This document shows positions 18,299 to 26,810 of a stretch of 64,000 bases of DNA, one piece after another. Location of the stretch: assembly GCA_958296075.1 (NCBI GenBank), contig CATQHW010000001.1:1014907-1078906 (forward strand), read 5' to 3'. The position numbers and the translations under genes are program-made. Below the pieces are notes generated by a model, which was not told where the DNA came from, did no database searches, and saw only the letters and a list, made by a program, of their open reading frames with translations. This DNA comes from an uncultured Spirochaetia bacterium. GTDB lineage: Bacteria; Spirochaetota; Spirochaetia; SZUA-6; Bin103. Every line of letters begins with the position of its first letter. The first letter of the stretch is position 1.

Positions 18299-19051
18299 GT
18301 GCAGGCGAACCGGGAAGCGGTAGCGACGTTCAGCGACGAGGACCTGATAGAGCTGCTCGGCCGACGTCTGCCGGAGCTGCTGGAACGCCGCCCTGATCTC
18401 GAACCGCTGATCTACCAGGGGTTCCTCAAGATATTCGCGCGCCGTGAAGAGGTGGCCGTGGTGGTGGCCGAGCTGCGAGCGCTGCGTACGGAGATGGACC
18501 AGCGCTTCGACCAAGTCGACCAGCGCTTCAATCAAGTAGACCAGCGCTTCGACCAAGTCGACCAGCGCTTCGAGCGCTCCGAGTCGGAAATGAAGGAGTT
18601 CCGCGCCGAGGTCGACCAGCGCTTCGAGCGTTCTGAGTCGGAAATGCGGGAGTTCCGCGCCGAGATGGAAGCGCGGTTCGTCGACGTCCATCGGGCGATC
18701 GATCGACTGGGGGCACGCTGGGGGATACGCAACGAAAGCCTGTTTCGACAGACCATCGCGTCATTGCTCGAGCAGTCGTTCGGAGTCTGCGTCGAGCAGC
18801 GCACGATCGCCGGCGAACAGTTCGATGTCCTGATCTACGATCACCAGCACCTACTCGTCGAGATCGCCGCCAGCGTGGGGCGCACCATTCAGGCGCGGCT
18901 TGAACGCAAACGGCGGCTGTACGAAGAGTCGACCGGGATACGGCCGGCCCGGCTCATTCTGGCCGTGGCGTCGATCCACAGCCGTCGCGCCCACGAGCTG
19001 CGAAAGGCCGGTATCGAAGTCATAGAACCCGAAGAAATCGACGTGGCGTGA
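18299..19051 (+). CDS. Coiled-coil protein with PD-(D/E)XK-like C-terminal domain lacking the motif lysine (DUF3782-like)
   Basis: 250 residues from a GTG at 18299. Residues about 10-50 are a helical N-terminal domain (DLIELLGRRLPELLERRPDL). Residues about 60-125 are heptad repeats of DQRFDQV, then two 18-residue repeats beginning DQRFERSESEM, giving a long coiled coil. The C-terminal 115 residues resemble a PD-(D/E)XK fold: GEQFDVLIYD gives the Asp and LLVEIAASV the Glu, but the position usually occupied by Lys (VEIKSSV in relatives I recall) is Ala, so catalysis is doubtful. Such proteins are common in cyanobacteria and other genomes rich in mobile DNA; function unknown. Less GC-rich than its neighbours by eye. 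Confidence 0.75.
   Translation: MQANREAVATFSDEDLIELLGRRLPELLERRPDLEPLIYQGFLKIFARREEVAVVVAELRALRTEMDQRFDQVDQRFNQVDQRFDQVDQRFERSESEMKEFRAEVDQRFERSESEMREFRAEMEARFVDVHRAIDRLGARWGIRNESLFRQTIASLLEQSFGVCVEQRTIAGEQFDVLIYDHQHLLVEIAASVGRTIQARLERKRRLYEESTGIRPARLILAVASIHSRRAHELRKAGIEVIEPEEIDVA
18497..18667 (+). repeat. Nested in-frame tandem repeats (21-bp x3, then 54-bp x2)
   Basis: Three 21-bp units start at 18497, 18518 and 18539; units 1 and 3 are identical and unit 2 differs at four bases. Two 54-bp units start at 18560 and 18614 and share the same first 12 bases. The 21-bp period equals one heptad plus nothing else, so copy-number change would lengthen the coiled coil by whole heptads without frameshift. 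It encodes the coiled coil of the 18299-19051 gene. Confidence 0.9.
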
Positions 19052-19075
19052 TCCGCCAACACTCCTGGAGTGCCG

Positions 19076-20362
19076 TCACGCCGGGAGTTCTTTCATGACC
19101 TCGCGCATCGCCGCCAGCGCGCGGTCGAGGTCCTGGCCGGTGTGGGCGGTCGACAGGTAGATCTTCTCGTACGGGCTGACGAAGAAACCTCGCCTGATCA
19201 TGCCGACGCCGAAACGGAACGCCCGATCCTTGTCGGCGTAGAGCATCGTCCGGTAGTCGGCGATGTCGTCCGCCTCGGTGAACAACACCTGCAGCACCGG
19301 CCCGTCGCCGCCGACCAGCAGCGGGATCGACAACTCGCGGCCCATCGCCTCGACTTCGGCGCGGATGCGGTCGGCCAGCGCGTGCAGGCGTTCATAGGTG
19401 CCCGGTTGATCCAGCACGTTCAGCGTAGCCAAGCCGGCGACCGCCGAGATCGGATTGCCGTTGAAGGTGCCGGACACGAAGGTCCGTTGCGGGTCTGACC
19501 GCTCGCGCCACGGATTCACCGTCTCCAGCACGTCGGCGCGGCCGCAGATCGCGGCGTTGGGGTGACCGCCGCTGATCGTCTTTCCGTAGGCGGCCAAGTC
19601 CGGCACCACGCCGTATCGCTCCTGCGCTCCGCCCCACGCGATGCGGAAACCGGTCACCACCTCATCGAAGATCAGGATGATGCCGTGCTCGGCGGTCAGC
19701 TCGCGCAGGGTTTCCAGGAAGGGCGGCTTGGGACGGATGCAGCGCTGCAACGGCTCGACGCAGACCGCCGCCAACTCGCCGGCGTGGCGCTCGATCAGCG
19801 CCCGCGCCATCGCTGCGTCGTTGAACGGCGACACCAGCAGATCGTCGGACAGCGCCGCCGGCAGGCCGGCGACGTCGGCGCTGGCGCGCGGATAGTCGCT
19901 CGGCTCGGGCGGTCTGGCGCCATGCAGCGCGAAGTCGCTGACGCCGTGCCAACCACCCTCGAAGCGCAATACGCGCCGGCGACCGGTGAAGGCGCGCGCC
20001 ATGCGTACCGCAAAGGAGACCGCGTCGGAGCCGCTTCCCACGAAGCGTATCTTCTCTCCGCAGGGAGCGGCGTCGATGATGCGCTCGCCCAGCTCGATGA
20101 CCGGCCGGTTGAGGCCGAAGAAGGTGGCGCCGCGCTGCAGTTGCGCGGTCACCGCCGCGACCACCGCCGGATGGCCGTGTCCGAGGATCATCGGCCCGCT
20201 GCCGTTCAGAAAGTCGACGTACTCGCGTCCGTCAGCATCGTAGAGCTTGCTGCCCTCCCCGCGCACGAACACCATGGAGACTTCGGGCGGCAGATGGAAC
20301 TCGCCCATGGTGCCGCCGACGAAGACCCTTCCTGCGCGCCGCAGCAGTTCTGCTTGAGCCAT
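19076..20362 (-). CDS. Class III aminotransferase, glutamate-1-semialdehyde 2,1-aminomutase-like
   Basis: 428 residues, PLP-dependent fold type I. Visible: GSGPMILGHGHPAVV, VGSGSDAVSFAVRMARA (phosphate-binding turn), IFDEVVTGFR with Asp233-Glu234, and the PLP lysine at 261 in AAYGKTISGGHPNAA. The layout resembles HemL, but the usual HemL hallmarks (TxxPGG and the SGTEA form) are altered, for example GSGSDAV, so it is more likely a substrate-diversified relative acting on amino sugars or amino-ketone compounds than the haem enzyme. It is a single gene, convergent with the coiled-coil gene across 24 bp that contain a small CACTC/GAGTG palindrome. Confidence 0.85.
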   Translation of the reverse strand: MAQAELLRRAGRVFVGGTMGEFHLPPEVSMVFVRGEGSKLYDADGREYVDFLNGSGPMILGHGHPAVVAAVTAQLQRGATFFGLNRPVIELGERIIDAAPCGEKIRFVGSGSDAVSFAVRMARAFTGRRRVLRFEGGWHGVSDFALHGARPPEPSDYPRASADVAGLPAALSDDLLVSPFNDAAMARALIERHAGELAAVCVEPLQRCIRPKPPFLETLRELTAEHGIILIFDEVVTGFRIAWGGAQERYGVVPDLAAYGKTISGGHPNAAICGRADVLETVNPWRERSDPQRTFVSGTFNGNPISAVAGLATLNVLDQPGTYERLHALADRIRAEVEAMGRELSIPLLVGGDGPVLQVLFTEADDIADYRTMLYADKDRAFRFGVGMIRRGFFVSPYEKIYLSTAHTGQDLDRALAAMREVMKELPA

Positions 20363-20407
20363 ACCGGCACCGTATCACGGCAGGCGGCCCGGCGCGACGG
20401 TCCGCGC

Positions 20408-21064
20408 CTAGTCGCCCAGTCGGAATGGCGGGTAGCGGTCCGTCGTCAGCAGGAACGCGTACGCGGTGACCCTGAGTCCCCAGCGCATCAGTCCCTCCAG
20501 GAACCGGAACATCCACTCGGGGAGCCTGCCGGTTATCAGGATCGCGAACCAGCCGAGGATGGTCACGATCATTCCGGCGACTCCCAGAACGCTCAGGACC
20601 ACGTAATGAGGTATGGCCAGAAACCACTTGATCAGTGGCAGCACGGGATGGAGATCGTTCTGCGCATCCGGATACTCGATCTCGACGGTGACGGCCTGTC
20701 GTTCGTCGGTGGAAGGATACTCGTCCCGCAGCAGGAGCAGGTAGGCGCTGACCCTGGAGGAGAACCGCGCCACCTCCAGGTTCCAGTCGAACCACCAGCG
20801 CGGGTACTTCCGGCGGAACAGGATCATCAGGGCCGTGGCTATGAACAGGCCGAGCGCGACCAGCGCCGCTTCGGTGCGGCCCCAGTTCCATACCTGATCC
20901 GCCTGGCCGAGCTGGGACGTAGCTATCAGGTCGACGATGATCAGGATCGGAATGGCCAGAATGATTCGCACGAGCACGGTGAGCCGGTTGCGCGGCCCGT
21001 CGGAATACCCTACCGAAAGCGTCACCGGATAGGTCTGCGATGTCCTGTCAGCCACTTCTGCCAC
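20408..21064 (-). CDS. DUF4389 membrane protein
   Basis: 218 residues. Four hydrophobic segments: LTVLVRIILAIPILIIVDLI (about 28-47), ALVALGLFIATALMILF (about 66-83), HYVVLSVLGVAGMIVTILGW (about 150-170) and part of the C-terminal region. The spaced motifs YPVTLSVGY, RKYPRWWFDWNLEVARF and RVTAYAFLLTTDRYPPF are those of the DUF4389 family. No function is known for the family. The gene lies 45 bp downstream of, and on the same strand as, the aminotransferase's upstream side; 160 bp (21065-21224) separate it from the truncated methylase, with nothing recognised there. Confidence 0.75.
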   Translation of the reverse strand: MAEVADRTSQTYPVTLSVGYSDGPRNRLTVLVRIILAIPILIIVDLIATSQLGQADQVWNWGRTEAALVALGLFIATALMILFRRKYPRWWFDWNLEVARFSSRVSAYLLLLRDEYPSTDERQAVTVEIEYPDAQNDLHPVLPLIKWFLAIPHYVVLSVLGVAGMIVTILGWFAILITGRLPEWMFRFLEGLMRWGLRVTAYAFLLTTDRYPPFRLGD

Positions 21065-21224
21065 CTCCTGGAGCGGTTTGCGATTACCGGCCGTCCCTGA
21101 CCTGCTCGACGTCGGACCCGTACCCTACCATAAACCTTGCCGCTGCGTGCCAACCCGCGGCCGGGGCGCCTCGGCCGCCCGAGCGGGAAACGGGCCGGAC
21201 CGTGCCCGAGTTCCCGGCTCTTCC

Positions 21225-21932
21225 CTATCGTGAGGTCGCCGTCCGCCCGTACCGCTGAGTTTCCTCGGACGGCGCTATCATCCGCGCCACGTAGTCGTAG
21301 GGTGCGGCCTGCTCGCGGAACAGGATGTGTCCTTCTCCGAAGCGCTCCCGGTCCCAGGTGCCGTCGTCGTATCTGGTATGCAGATCCTCGTAGGAGGTGG
21401 CCGAAACGATGAAGGAGTACTGGTCGTTGTTCGCCCAGTACAGATAGACCTCTTCACCGTTGTAGGGAATGGCGTAGCGCTGACGCTTGGAGTAGCGGCG
21501 CTTCGAGATGAAGTCCCCATCCTGATAGTAGCGGCTGAAGAAGGCGTACAGGTAGTTGTAGATGCTCGCCTCGATTGACTCCCGACCGCGGCCTCCGGCC
21601 GCCTTCGCCTTGAGACTCCGGTACTTCCTGCCCAGCGGGATGTCTCGATAGGTCTCCGCCAGGTTGCCGTCAGCGTCGAGCGCATCCCTCCCCAGAGTAG
21701 TCCGTATCTGCTGTATGATCTCCTGCAGGTCTGCGGCGGCCTGCGACTGGTCGGCGAGCGCCTCGCGCTCCAGCTCACCCGCGATGGTGCGCGGCAGCTC
21801 CTCGGTGATGAACGCCTCGATCACGTCGCGCTTGTAGTTCATGATCCGGTAGATGCCGAAGTCCAGGTCGGCGCAGTCGAACTGGAAGAGTTCGCGCAGC
21901 AGGTGCTGGAATTTCTCGCTTGAGGAGCTCAT
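21225..21932 (-). pseudogene. Truncated site-specific DNA methyltransferase, N-terminal fragment only
   Basis: 235 residues. The opening (FQHLLRELFQFDCADLDFGI, then YRIMNYKRDVIEAFI) matches the N-terminal helical region of the large N6-adenine methyltransferases of Mod type, normally around 900-1100 residues. Residues about 135-205 (YLYAFFSRYYQDGDFISKRR, EEVYLYWANNDQYSF) continue the same family. The frame then ends after about 30 unrelated residues, before any DPPY or FxGxG catalytic motif, and no continuation is seen in the 160 bp downstream. No cognate restriction subunit is present. The most likely reading is a remnant of a restriction or defence locus; a retained small regulatory protein is less likely. 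No Shine-Dalgarno precedes the ATG. Confidence 0.7.
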
Positions 21933-21966
21933 CGCAACGCGATTCGAATCATCGGCGGCGGCGTGC

Positions 21967-23250
21967 CTATTCGTATCCGAACGGCACCGCGTCGAGGTCT
22001 TCGATCTGCCCGTCGGCCGTGAAACGCCAGACGCCGACGTGGCCGCGCAGCAGATCGCCGTTCGCGTCCCAGTCCATGGTGGCTGCGGCGCCTTCGTAGT
22101 CGACCGCTCCGCCGGCGGCCAGGATGCGGAGCGCAGCGGCGACTCCGTCCGGACCGGCGGTCACCACCGTGCCCGGCCCGCTGCCGACGGCGCGCAGCCG
22201 GTCGCGGATCGCCGCGCCGTCGGTGCTGCCGGCCGCCTGCGCGGCCAGACCCAGGGCGATGGCGGCATCGTAAATCTCCTTGACGTAGGCAAGCACCGGC
22301 AGATCGCCGTACCGCTTCCGGTAGGCCGCTTCCCACGCGGCCGAAGCGGCGCTGCCCGGATCGGCCGCGGCGGCAACGCCGTACACGCCGGCAACGTGCT
22401 CGAACCCGATCTCCTGCGCCACGTTCAAGTCCTTCAGGGCATCGCTGAAGACGAACCGCTCGTAGAACCCGTGCTCGATCGCCTCCCGGACGACGATGAC
22501 CCCTTCGGACGCGAAGGTGACGACGACCAGTGCCTGCGCTCCCGGGGCCACGCTCTCCTGCAGTTCGGTCAGAAAGGTCGTCTGCGCGGAATCGATCGGC
22601 ACGACCATGATCTGGGCGCTGTTCCCTACCAGGACTCCACGATCCAACCCGGACACTGCCGTTCCGGTCCAGGCGGCGGCGAAGGCTGCGGCCATCCCCC
22701 GCCCCCAGGGGTCATCGCGGTAGAACAGGGCGACGTTGTCGAACCCGCGCTCGCGAGTGACGCGCGCCAGGATGGGACCCTGCGCGCCGTCGGACGGGGC
22801 GGTGCGGAACAGATAGTCGCGGTCATCGGCCGTCGTCAGCTCCGGCGAGGTGGCGGCCGGGGTGATGGTGGGAATGCCGGCCGGACCGGTCACGCGCTCC
22901 GCGACCGGAATGGTGGTGGCGCTGGTGCCGGGGCCGACCAGGACGTGAATGCCCTCCCTCTCGACCAGACGGCGCGCTTCCGCCACCGCCGCGGCCGGGT
23001 CCAGCGTGGAATCGCCCATTACCACTTCCACCGGCTGGCCGAGCACGCCGCCGCCCGCGTTCAGATGCTCGACCGCCAGATCGAACGCCATCCGCAGATC
23101 CTGGTCTCCGTCCCCTTCGAAGTTCAGCAGCAGCCCGATCCGCAGCCCCGACGCTTCCTGCTGGCCGTAGGCACCGTTCGCGCCGGCCACCAGGAGACCC
23201 GCCGCCAGCAGCAGGCCGGTCATGCTCGCTCGACTCCTCATCGCGTTCAC
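21967..23250 (-). CDS. ABC transporter substrate-binding protein, branched-chain amino acid type (orphan)
   Basis: 427 residues with a signal peptide (MTGLLLAAGLLVAGANGAYG, cleaved near residue 29). The mature protein is a type I periplasmic-binding fold of the LivJ/amide group: LRIGLLLNFEGDGDQDLRMAF, IHVLVGPGTSATTIPVAERV, DYLFRTAPSDGAQGP and VALFYRDDPWGRGMAAAF. GGAGGTG precedes the ATG. No permease or ATPase genes are nearby, so it either serves a distant transporter or is a sensory ligand-binding protein. The ligand is unknown. It starts 104 bp from the divergent MDR dehydrogenase and ends 34 bp before the truncated methylase. Confidence 0.88.
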   Translation of the reverse strand: MNAMRSRASMTGLLLAAGLLVAGANGAYGQQEASGLRIGLLLNFEGDGDQDLRMAFDLAVEHLNAGGGVLGQPVEVVMGDSTLDPAAAVAEARRLVEREGIHVLVGPGTSATTIPVAERVTGPAGIPTITPAATSPELTTADDRDYLFRTAPSDGAQGPILARVTRERGFDNVALFYRDDPWGRGMAAAFAAAWTGTAVSGLDRGVLVGNSAQIMVVPIDSAQTTFLTELQESVAPGAQALVVVTFASEGVIVVREAIEHGFYERFVFSDALKDLNVAQEIGFEHVAGVYGVAAAADPGSAASAAWEAAYRKRYGDLPVLAYVKEIYDAAIALGLAAQAAGSTDGAAIRDRLRAVGSGPGTVVTAGPDGVAAALRILAAGGAVDYEGAAATMDWDANGDLLRGHVGVWRFTADGQIEDLDAVPFGYE

Positions 23251-23354
23251 CTCCGTGCGTGCGTCACGCTCGCGCAGTGTAGCCGTTTCCTGCGACCGCG
23301 GCGCCGCGGCGGTACGCCGCCGCTCATGATCGGCTAAGATCGCCCGGTCTGCCC

Positions 23355-24419
23355 ATGCCGCGAGCGCTCGTCGCCACCGCCCCGCGTACGCCCGCCCTGG
23401 CGGAGTATCGGGAGCCGGACCTCGGCGCCGGCCAGGTGCGCCTGCGCAGCGTGCTGTCGGTCGTCAAGCACGGCACCGAGTTGCGCGCGTTCCGGGCCGA
23501 AACCCGCGACGCGACCGCGCCGTTCGACCGCGAGTTGCGCCTGCATCTGCCCGGCGAGCGGCGCGGCGCGTTTCCGCAGCCGCTCGGCAACCAGGCGGTG
23601 GCGCGGGTGGTGGAGACCGGCGCGGAGGCGGAGCGCTTCCGGCCGGGCGACCTGGTCTTCGGCGCGCTGCCGATCCGCGAGACGCACACCGTCGCCGAGG
23701 AGTCGCTGCAGCCGGTGCCCGCCGGCACCGCCCCGGAAGCGCTGCTGTGCTGGGACCCCGCATCCGTGGCGCTCTGCGGCATCCACGACTCGGGCATCCG
23801 CATCGGCGACTGCGTGCTGGTCACCGGCCTGGGCGCGATCGGACTGATGGCCGCACAGCTCGCCCGCCTGCAGGGCGCGAGTTGGGTGGCGTGCTCCGAT
23901 CCGTTCGCCAAGCGGCGGGCGCTGGCGGCGGCGCATGGCGCCGATCTGGTCATCGACCCCACGGCCGGCGACGCGGGGCTGATCGTCAAGCAGCGCTCCG
24001 GCGGCCGTGGCGTGGACGTAAGCATCGAAGCATCCGGCAGCTATGCCGGCCTGCATGACACCCTGCGGGCGACCGCGTACGGCGGCACCGTCGCCTCCAT
24101 CGCCTACTACACCGGCACCGCCGATGCTCTGCACCTGCAGGGCGAGTGGCACCGCAACCAGCTCACCCTGATCTCCAGCCGCGACGTCAACGCCCCGTTG
24201 CGGGCGCATCCGCGCTGGACCGGCGAGCGGCTGCACCGGCAGGCGGTCGATCTGCTGGCCGCGGGCCGGCTGCGCGCCGACGGCGTGCTCGACCCGATCG
24301 TTCCGTTCGAGCGCAGCGCGGACATCTATCGAGAGATCGACCGGAACCCCGACGCCGGCATCAAAATGGCCGTCCGCTACGACGATGACGGCTCGGACGC
24401 GCCGGGCGCAGCCCCGTAA
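23355..24419 (+). CDS. Zinc-independent-looking medium-chain dehydrogenase/reductase
   Basis: 354 residues of the alcohol dehydrogenase-like MDR superfamily. The Rossmann motif is GLGAIGLMAAQLARLQGA (about residues 161-178), with VACSDPFAKRRALAAAHGAD following and GGRGVDVSIEASGSY further on. The N-terminal catalytic domain begins LVATAPRTPALAEYREPDLG. The structural-zinc four-Cys cluster of classical alcohol dehydrogenases is absent. It probably oxidises a polyol, sugar or sugar acid with NAD(P), as expected for a gene among catabolic functions. It is transcribed alone, convergent with the DUF6807 gene across 33 bp. Confidence 0.8.
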   Translation: MPRALVATAPRTPALAEYREPDLGAGQVRLRSVLSVVKHGTELRAFRAETRDATAPFDRELRLHLPGERRGAFPQPLGNQAVARVVETGAEAERFRPGDLVFGALPIRETHTVAEESLQPVPAGTAPEALLCWDPASVALCGIHDSGIRIGDCVLVTGLGAIGLMAAQLARLQGASWVACSDPFAKRRALAAAHGADLVIDPTAGDAGLIVKQRSGGRGVDVSIEASGSYAGLHDTLRATAYGGTVASIAYYTGTADALHLQGEWHRNQLTLISSRDVNAPLRAHPRWTGERLHRQAVDLLAAGRLRADGVLDPIVPFERSADIYREIDRNPDAGIKMAVRYDDDGSDAPGAAP

Positions 24420-24452
24420 GCGTAGACGCCCCGAGCGTCCTCCCCGGAGCGC

Positions 24453-25550
24453 CTACCGCAGCACGACCTGCGGCGGCCAAGCCCAGTCGGCGAACCGGTC
24501 GCGGATCGCCGACTGCTCGGCGTTGCCTGCATGCAGCACGATGCGGTAGCGGAAGGTCGCCTCCGCTCCGGCATCCAGTTTCCAGTCGCCCCGTTGCCGA
24601 TAGCTGCTGCGGTAGTGCGACAGTCCGAACGGATTTGCCGCCAGCAGACCGTAGGCCCGCACGTGCCAGAAGGTCGGGTAGTGCGGATTGCGTGGATGAT
24701 CGAGCACCGCGACGCCCACCGTGCGCGGCCGGCCCTGCGGGTCGGCGAGCGTACCGGAGTAGTCAACCCACGGGGCGCGCTGCCCCCAGCACTCACCCTC
24801 CCCGACGCCGCCGACCCCGTTAACGATCGAGCCGCCGCGCGCCTCCTTGATCGCCTCCGGCACGCGCAGCGCGACGATGCCGCCCTCCTTGGTATCGCCG
24901 AACAGTACCGCGCCGTGCGTAGCCCGCAAGCAGACGGCGACGTCGATCATCCGCAACCGCTCCGGGGTGTTCCAAAAGACGAGCGTGCGGTGCTCGTCCA
25001 CGACCGGATCCCCGGCAGCGTTCTCCCAACGAAGCCGTTCGGCAATCCGGCCGAACACGGGGCCGCTTTCGACCGAGTCGAGCGCTACCCGCACTTGGCG
25101 GCCATGGCCTTCCGCCTCGCTCCAGAAGTCGACGCCGTTTACCAGACCGTGCGCGGCCCAGCAGGAGCGGTGGTGCACGTGGTCGGTCTCCTCGCCCGTG
25201 ACGCCGCCGGCGAGCGGCCACGCGCGGGTCATGGCGATGCCGTGCGGACCGACGATCGGGTGCAGCACGGGGCGCACGTCCCCAGGCACGTACCGGTAGC
25301 TGCACCAGGGTGCGCCGCCGACCGAGACGGCCAACGCTCCGTCCCGCTCATCGACGGCTACGCCGCTCGCCTCCGGCCGGTCGCTGCCGCCGAGCGGGCG
25401 CTCGCCGGCGGCGTCCAGTTCGGCCACGATGCAGGCAACGCGGCCGCCGGCTGCCTGACACGTGGGCGGCTCGGCGCCGTCCGGCGCGTCGAACCACGTC
25501 GGGCACCACGCGCGGCGATGGGGTCCGGCGCGGACGATCAGCTCACTCAT
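24453..25550 (-). CDS. DUF6807 (PmoA-like) family protein
   Basis: 365 residues, no signal peptide. Recognisable family landmarks are PVLHPIVGPHGIAMTR, ETDHVHHRSCWAAHG, GVDFWSEAEGHG and the Asn/His-rich C-terminal half (DHPRNPHYPTFWHVRAYG, ANPFG). The clustered His residues suggest a beta-sandwich metal or sugar-binding site. The name PmoA used in databases is not evidence for methane oxidation; many members occur in polysaccharide-utilisation contexts. The ATG at 25550 overlaps the end of the preceding deoxyribosyltransferase-like gene by 8 bp, so it is the last gene of the coupled cluster with PhyH and the EndoQ-helicase fusion. Confidence 0.75.
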   Translation of the reverse strand: MSELIVRAGPHRRAWCPTWFDAPDGAEPPTCQAAGGRVACIVAELDAAGERPLGGSDRPEASGVAVDERDGALAVSVGGAPWCSYRYVPGDVRPVLHPIVGPHGIAMTRAWPLAGGVTGEETDHVHHRSCWAAHGLVNGVDFWSEAEGHGRQVRVALDSVESGPVFGRIAERLRWENAAGDPVVDEHRTLVFWNTPERLRMIDVAVCLRATHGAVLFGDTKEGGIVALRVPEAIKEARGGSIVNGVGGVGEGECWGQRAPWVDYSGTLADPQGRPRTVGVAVLDHPRNPHYPTFWHVRAYGLLAANPFGLSHYRSSYRQRGDWKLDAGAEATFRYRIVLHAGNAEQSAIRDRFADWAWPPQVVLR

Positions 25551-26016
25551 GGCGCGAGCATAGCCAACAAGCCAGCGCCTTGTCGGGGTCGGCGATTTCC
25601 GCCACCGACCGGTACCAGTACGCCTTCCAGCCCGCCTCCGGCAGCCCGGTGAACAGCATCAGATTGAGCGGGTAGTCCTCGCTGTCGGTGCAGCGCCGGA
25701 AATCGTCGCGGAACAGGAACACCGGCTTCTCCCAGGCGATCGCCAGCCCCAGCTCGACCATGACCCCTTCATCCGGTGGGCAGCCGTTGACCACCGCGAA
25801 CAGCCCGTCGGCATCGCGCACGTCCCGCAGGTCGGCCTGCCCGATACGATACGCCCAGCCGGCCTTGGTGCGGTCGATCTGGTTGTTGCGCGCGAACGGT
25901 TCCCATATCTCCGCTCCCGCGGCGGTCAGCGCCTCGACCAGTTCGGCCAGCGGCCCGTCGCGCTGCTGCGCCGAGAATCCGTACGGATTCGCCAGATAGA
26001 GGCGCTTGCGCTTCAC
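25543..26016 (-). CDS. Nucleoside 2-deoxyribosyltransferase-like protein
   Basis: 157 residues. The GTG at 26016 overlaps the TGA of the PhyH gene, and the protein then starts directly with the first strand, KRKRLYLANPYGFSAQQRD, as in the family. Asp-rich RDVRDADGLFAVVNGCPPDE and MVELGLAIAWEKPVFLFRDD match the nucleotide-binding and catalytic-Glu region of the Nuc_deoxyrib_tr superfamily (NDT, Rcl/DNPH1-like). Such enzymes swap or hydrolyse the base of 2-deoxynucleosides or nucleotides and so salvage or sanitise the pool. In this cluster it follows an EndoQ-type repair nuclease fusion, which supports a nucleotide-related role. It ends in an 8-bp overlap with DUF6807. Confidence 0.8.
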   Translation of the reverse strand: MKRKRLYLANPYGFSAQQRDGPLAELVEALTAAGAEIWEPFARNNQIDRTKAGWAYRIGQADLRDVRDADGLFAVVNGCPPDEGVMVELGLAIAWEKPVFLFRDDFRRCTDSEDYPLNLMLFTGLPEAGWKAYWYRSVAEIADPDKALACWLCSRHE

Positions 26017-26810
26017 GTCCGGCGCTCCTCGGCCAGTCGTTGCAGGCGCAGCACCTGCCGCGCGTGATCGGACAGAGACTCCCACAGATCGCGGGGGAAG
26101 TGCCCCTCGGTGAATTCGTGCTGCCAAGCGTTGAAGACCCAGGGACGGTTCATCGCCATGCACAGCTCGTCGCGGGGCCGGTTCGACCGGTTCGGGGTGC
26201 CGCGATGCAGCACGCGGTTGTCGTGCGCCCACAGCGCGCCGCGCTTGAGGTCGAGCCGGCGCGACCGGAACGTGCCCCCGTCGTTCGGCCCGCGCCCGAA
26301 CAGGTCGTCCAGTTCCGCCGGCAGCTCCTCATCCCCGACGTATTGCGTGCACGGGATCACCTCGAAGCTGCCGTTCTCCTCGCTGGTGTCGACCAGGGGG
26401 AACTTGACGCCGACCTGACAGGTCGGCGTCCGCATGCCGGGAAACGGCGAGCTCACGCCGTCGCGGTGCCAGCGCTGGTAGTCGGTGCCGGGCAGCGGGA
26501 TGTTGCTGTCGAAGTGGGGCCAGACGTAGTCCTTGCCCAGAACCGCTTCGAGAAAGGCCACCAACGCCGGATGCTCGAAGATCTCCGCATCCACGAACGG
26601 GCGGCGGAACGGGACGCGCACGTTGTACCGGCCCCAGCCGCGCGCGGGGTTGGGGCCCTGCCGTTCGATATCGGCATCGCGGATCGGCGTCCACGCCTCC
26701 TGGATGCGGTCGAGCGTAGCCTGCGCGATCAGGCCGTCGAAGACCACGAATCCGTTGACGCGGAACTCCGCGATCAGACGATCGACGTCATAGCCGGCGA
26801 CCTCGTTCAT
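26013..26810 (-). CDS. PhyH family Fe(II)/2-oxoglutarate oxygenase
   Basis: 265 residues, typical PhyH length. The N-terminus (LIAEFRVNGFVVFDGLIAQA) is canonical. RWHRDGVSSPFPG supplies HxD, and LWAHDNRVLHRGTPNRS the distal His and 2-oxoglutarate Arg region; PLVDTSEENGSFEVIPCTQ is the usual central strand. The ATG at 26810 has a strong GGAGG site and lies 23 bp inside the 3' end of the EndoQ-helicase gene, so translation is probably coupled. Its substrate is unknown; in this neighbourhood a nucleoside, base or sugar is possible, but no sequence feature proves it. It is not especially similar to the longer PhyH at 11505-12761. Confidence 0.88.
   Translation of the reverse strand: MNEVAGYDVDRLIAEFRVNGFVVFDGLIAQATLDRIQEAWTPIRDADIERQGPNPARGWGRYNVRVPFRRPFVDAEIFEHPALVAFLEAVLGKDYVWPHFDSNIPLPGTDYQRWHRDGVSSPFPGMRTPTCQVGVKFPLVDTSEENGSFEVIPCTQYVGDEELPAELDDLFGRGPNDGGTFRSRRLDLKRGALWAHDNRVLHRGTPNRSNRPRDELCMAMNRPWVFNAWQHEFTEGHFPRDLWESLSDHARQVLRLQRLAEERRT

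Noticed and set aside
18497..18667. Possible CRISPR array
   Set aside because: The repeats are contiguous without spacers, are in frame and encode heptads of a coiled coil.
19076..20362. HemL, glutamate-1-semialdehyde aminomutase of haem synthesis
   Set aside because: PLP site is intact but several HemL hallmarks are changed and no haem genes are nearby; kept as a HemL-like aminotransferase.
24453..25550. Methane monooxygenase subunit PmoA
   Set aside because: The PmoA label of this family is historical; the protein is soluble and lacks membrane helices.
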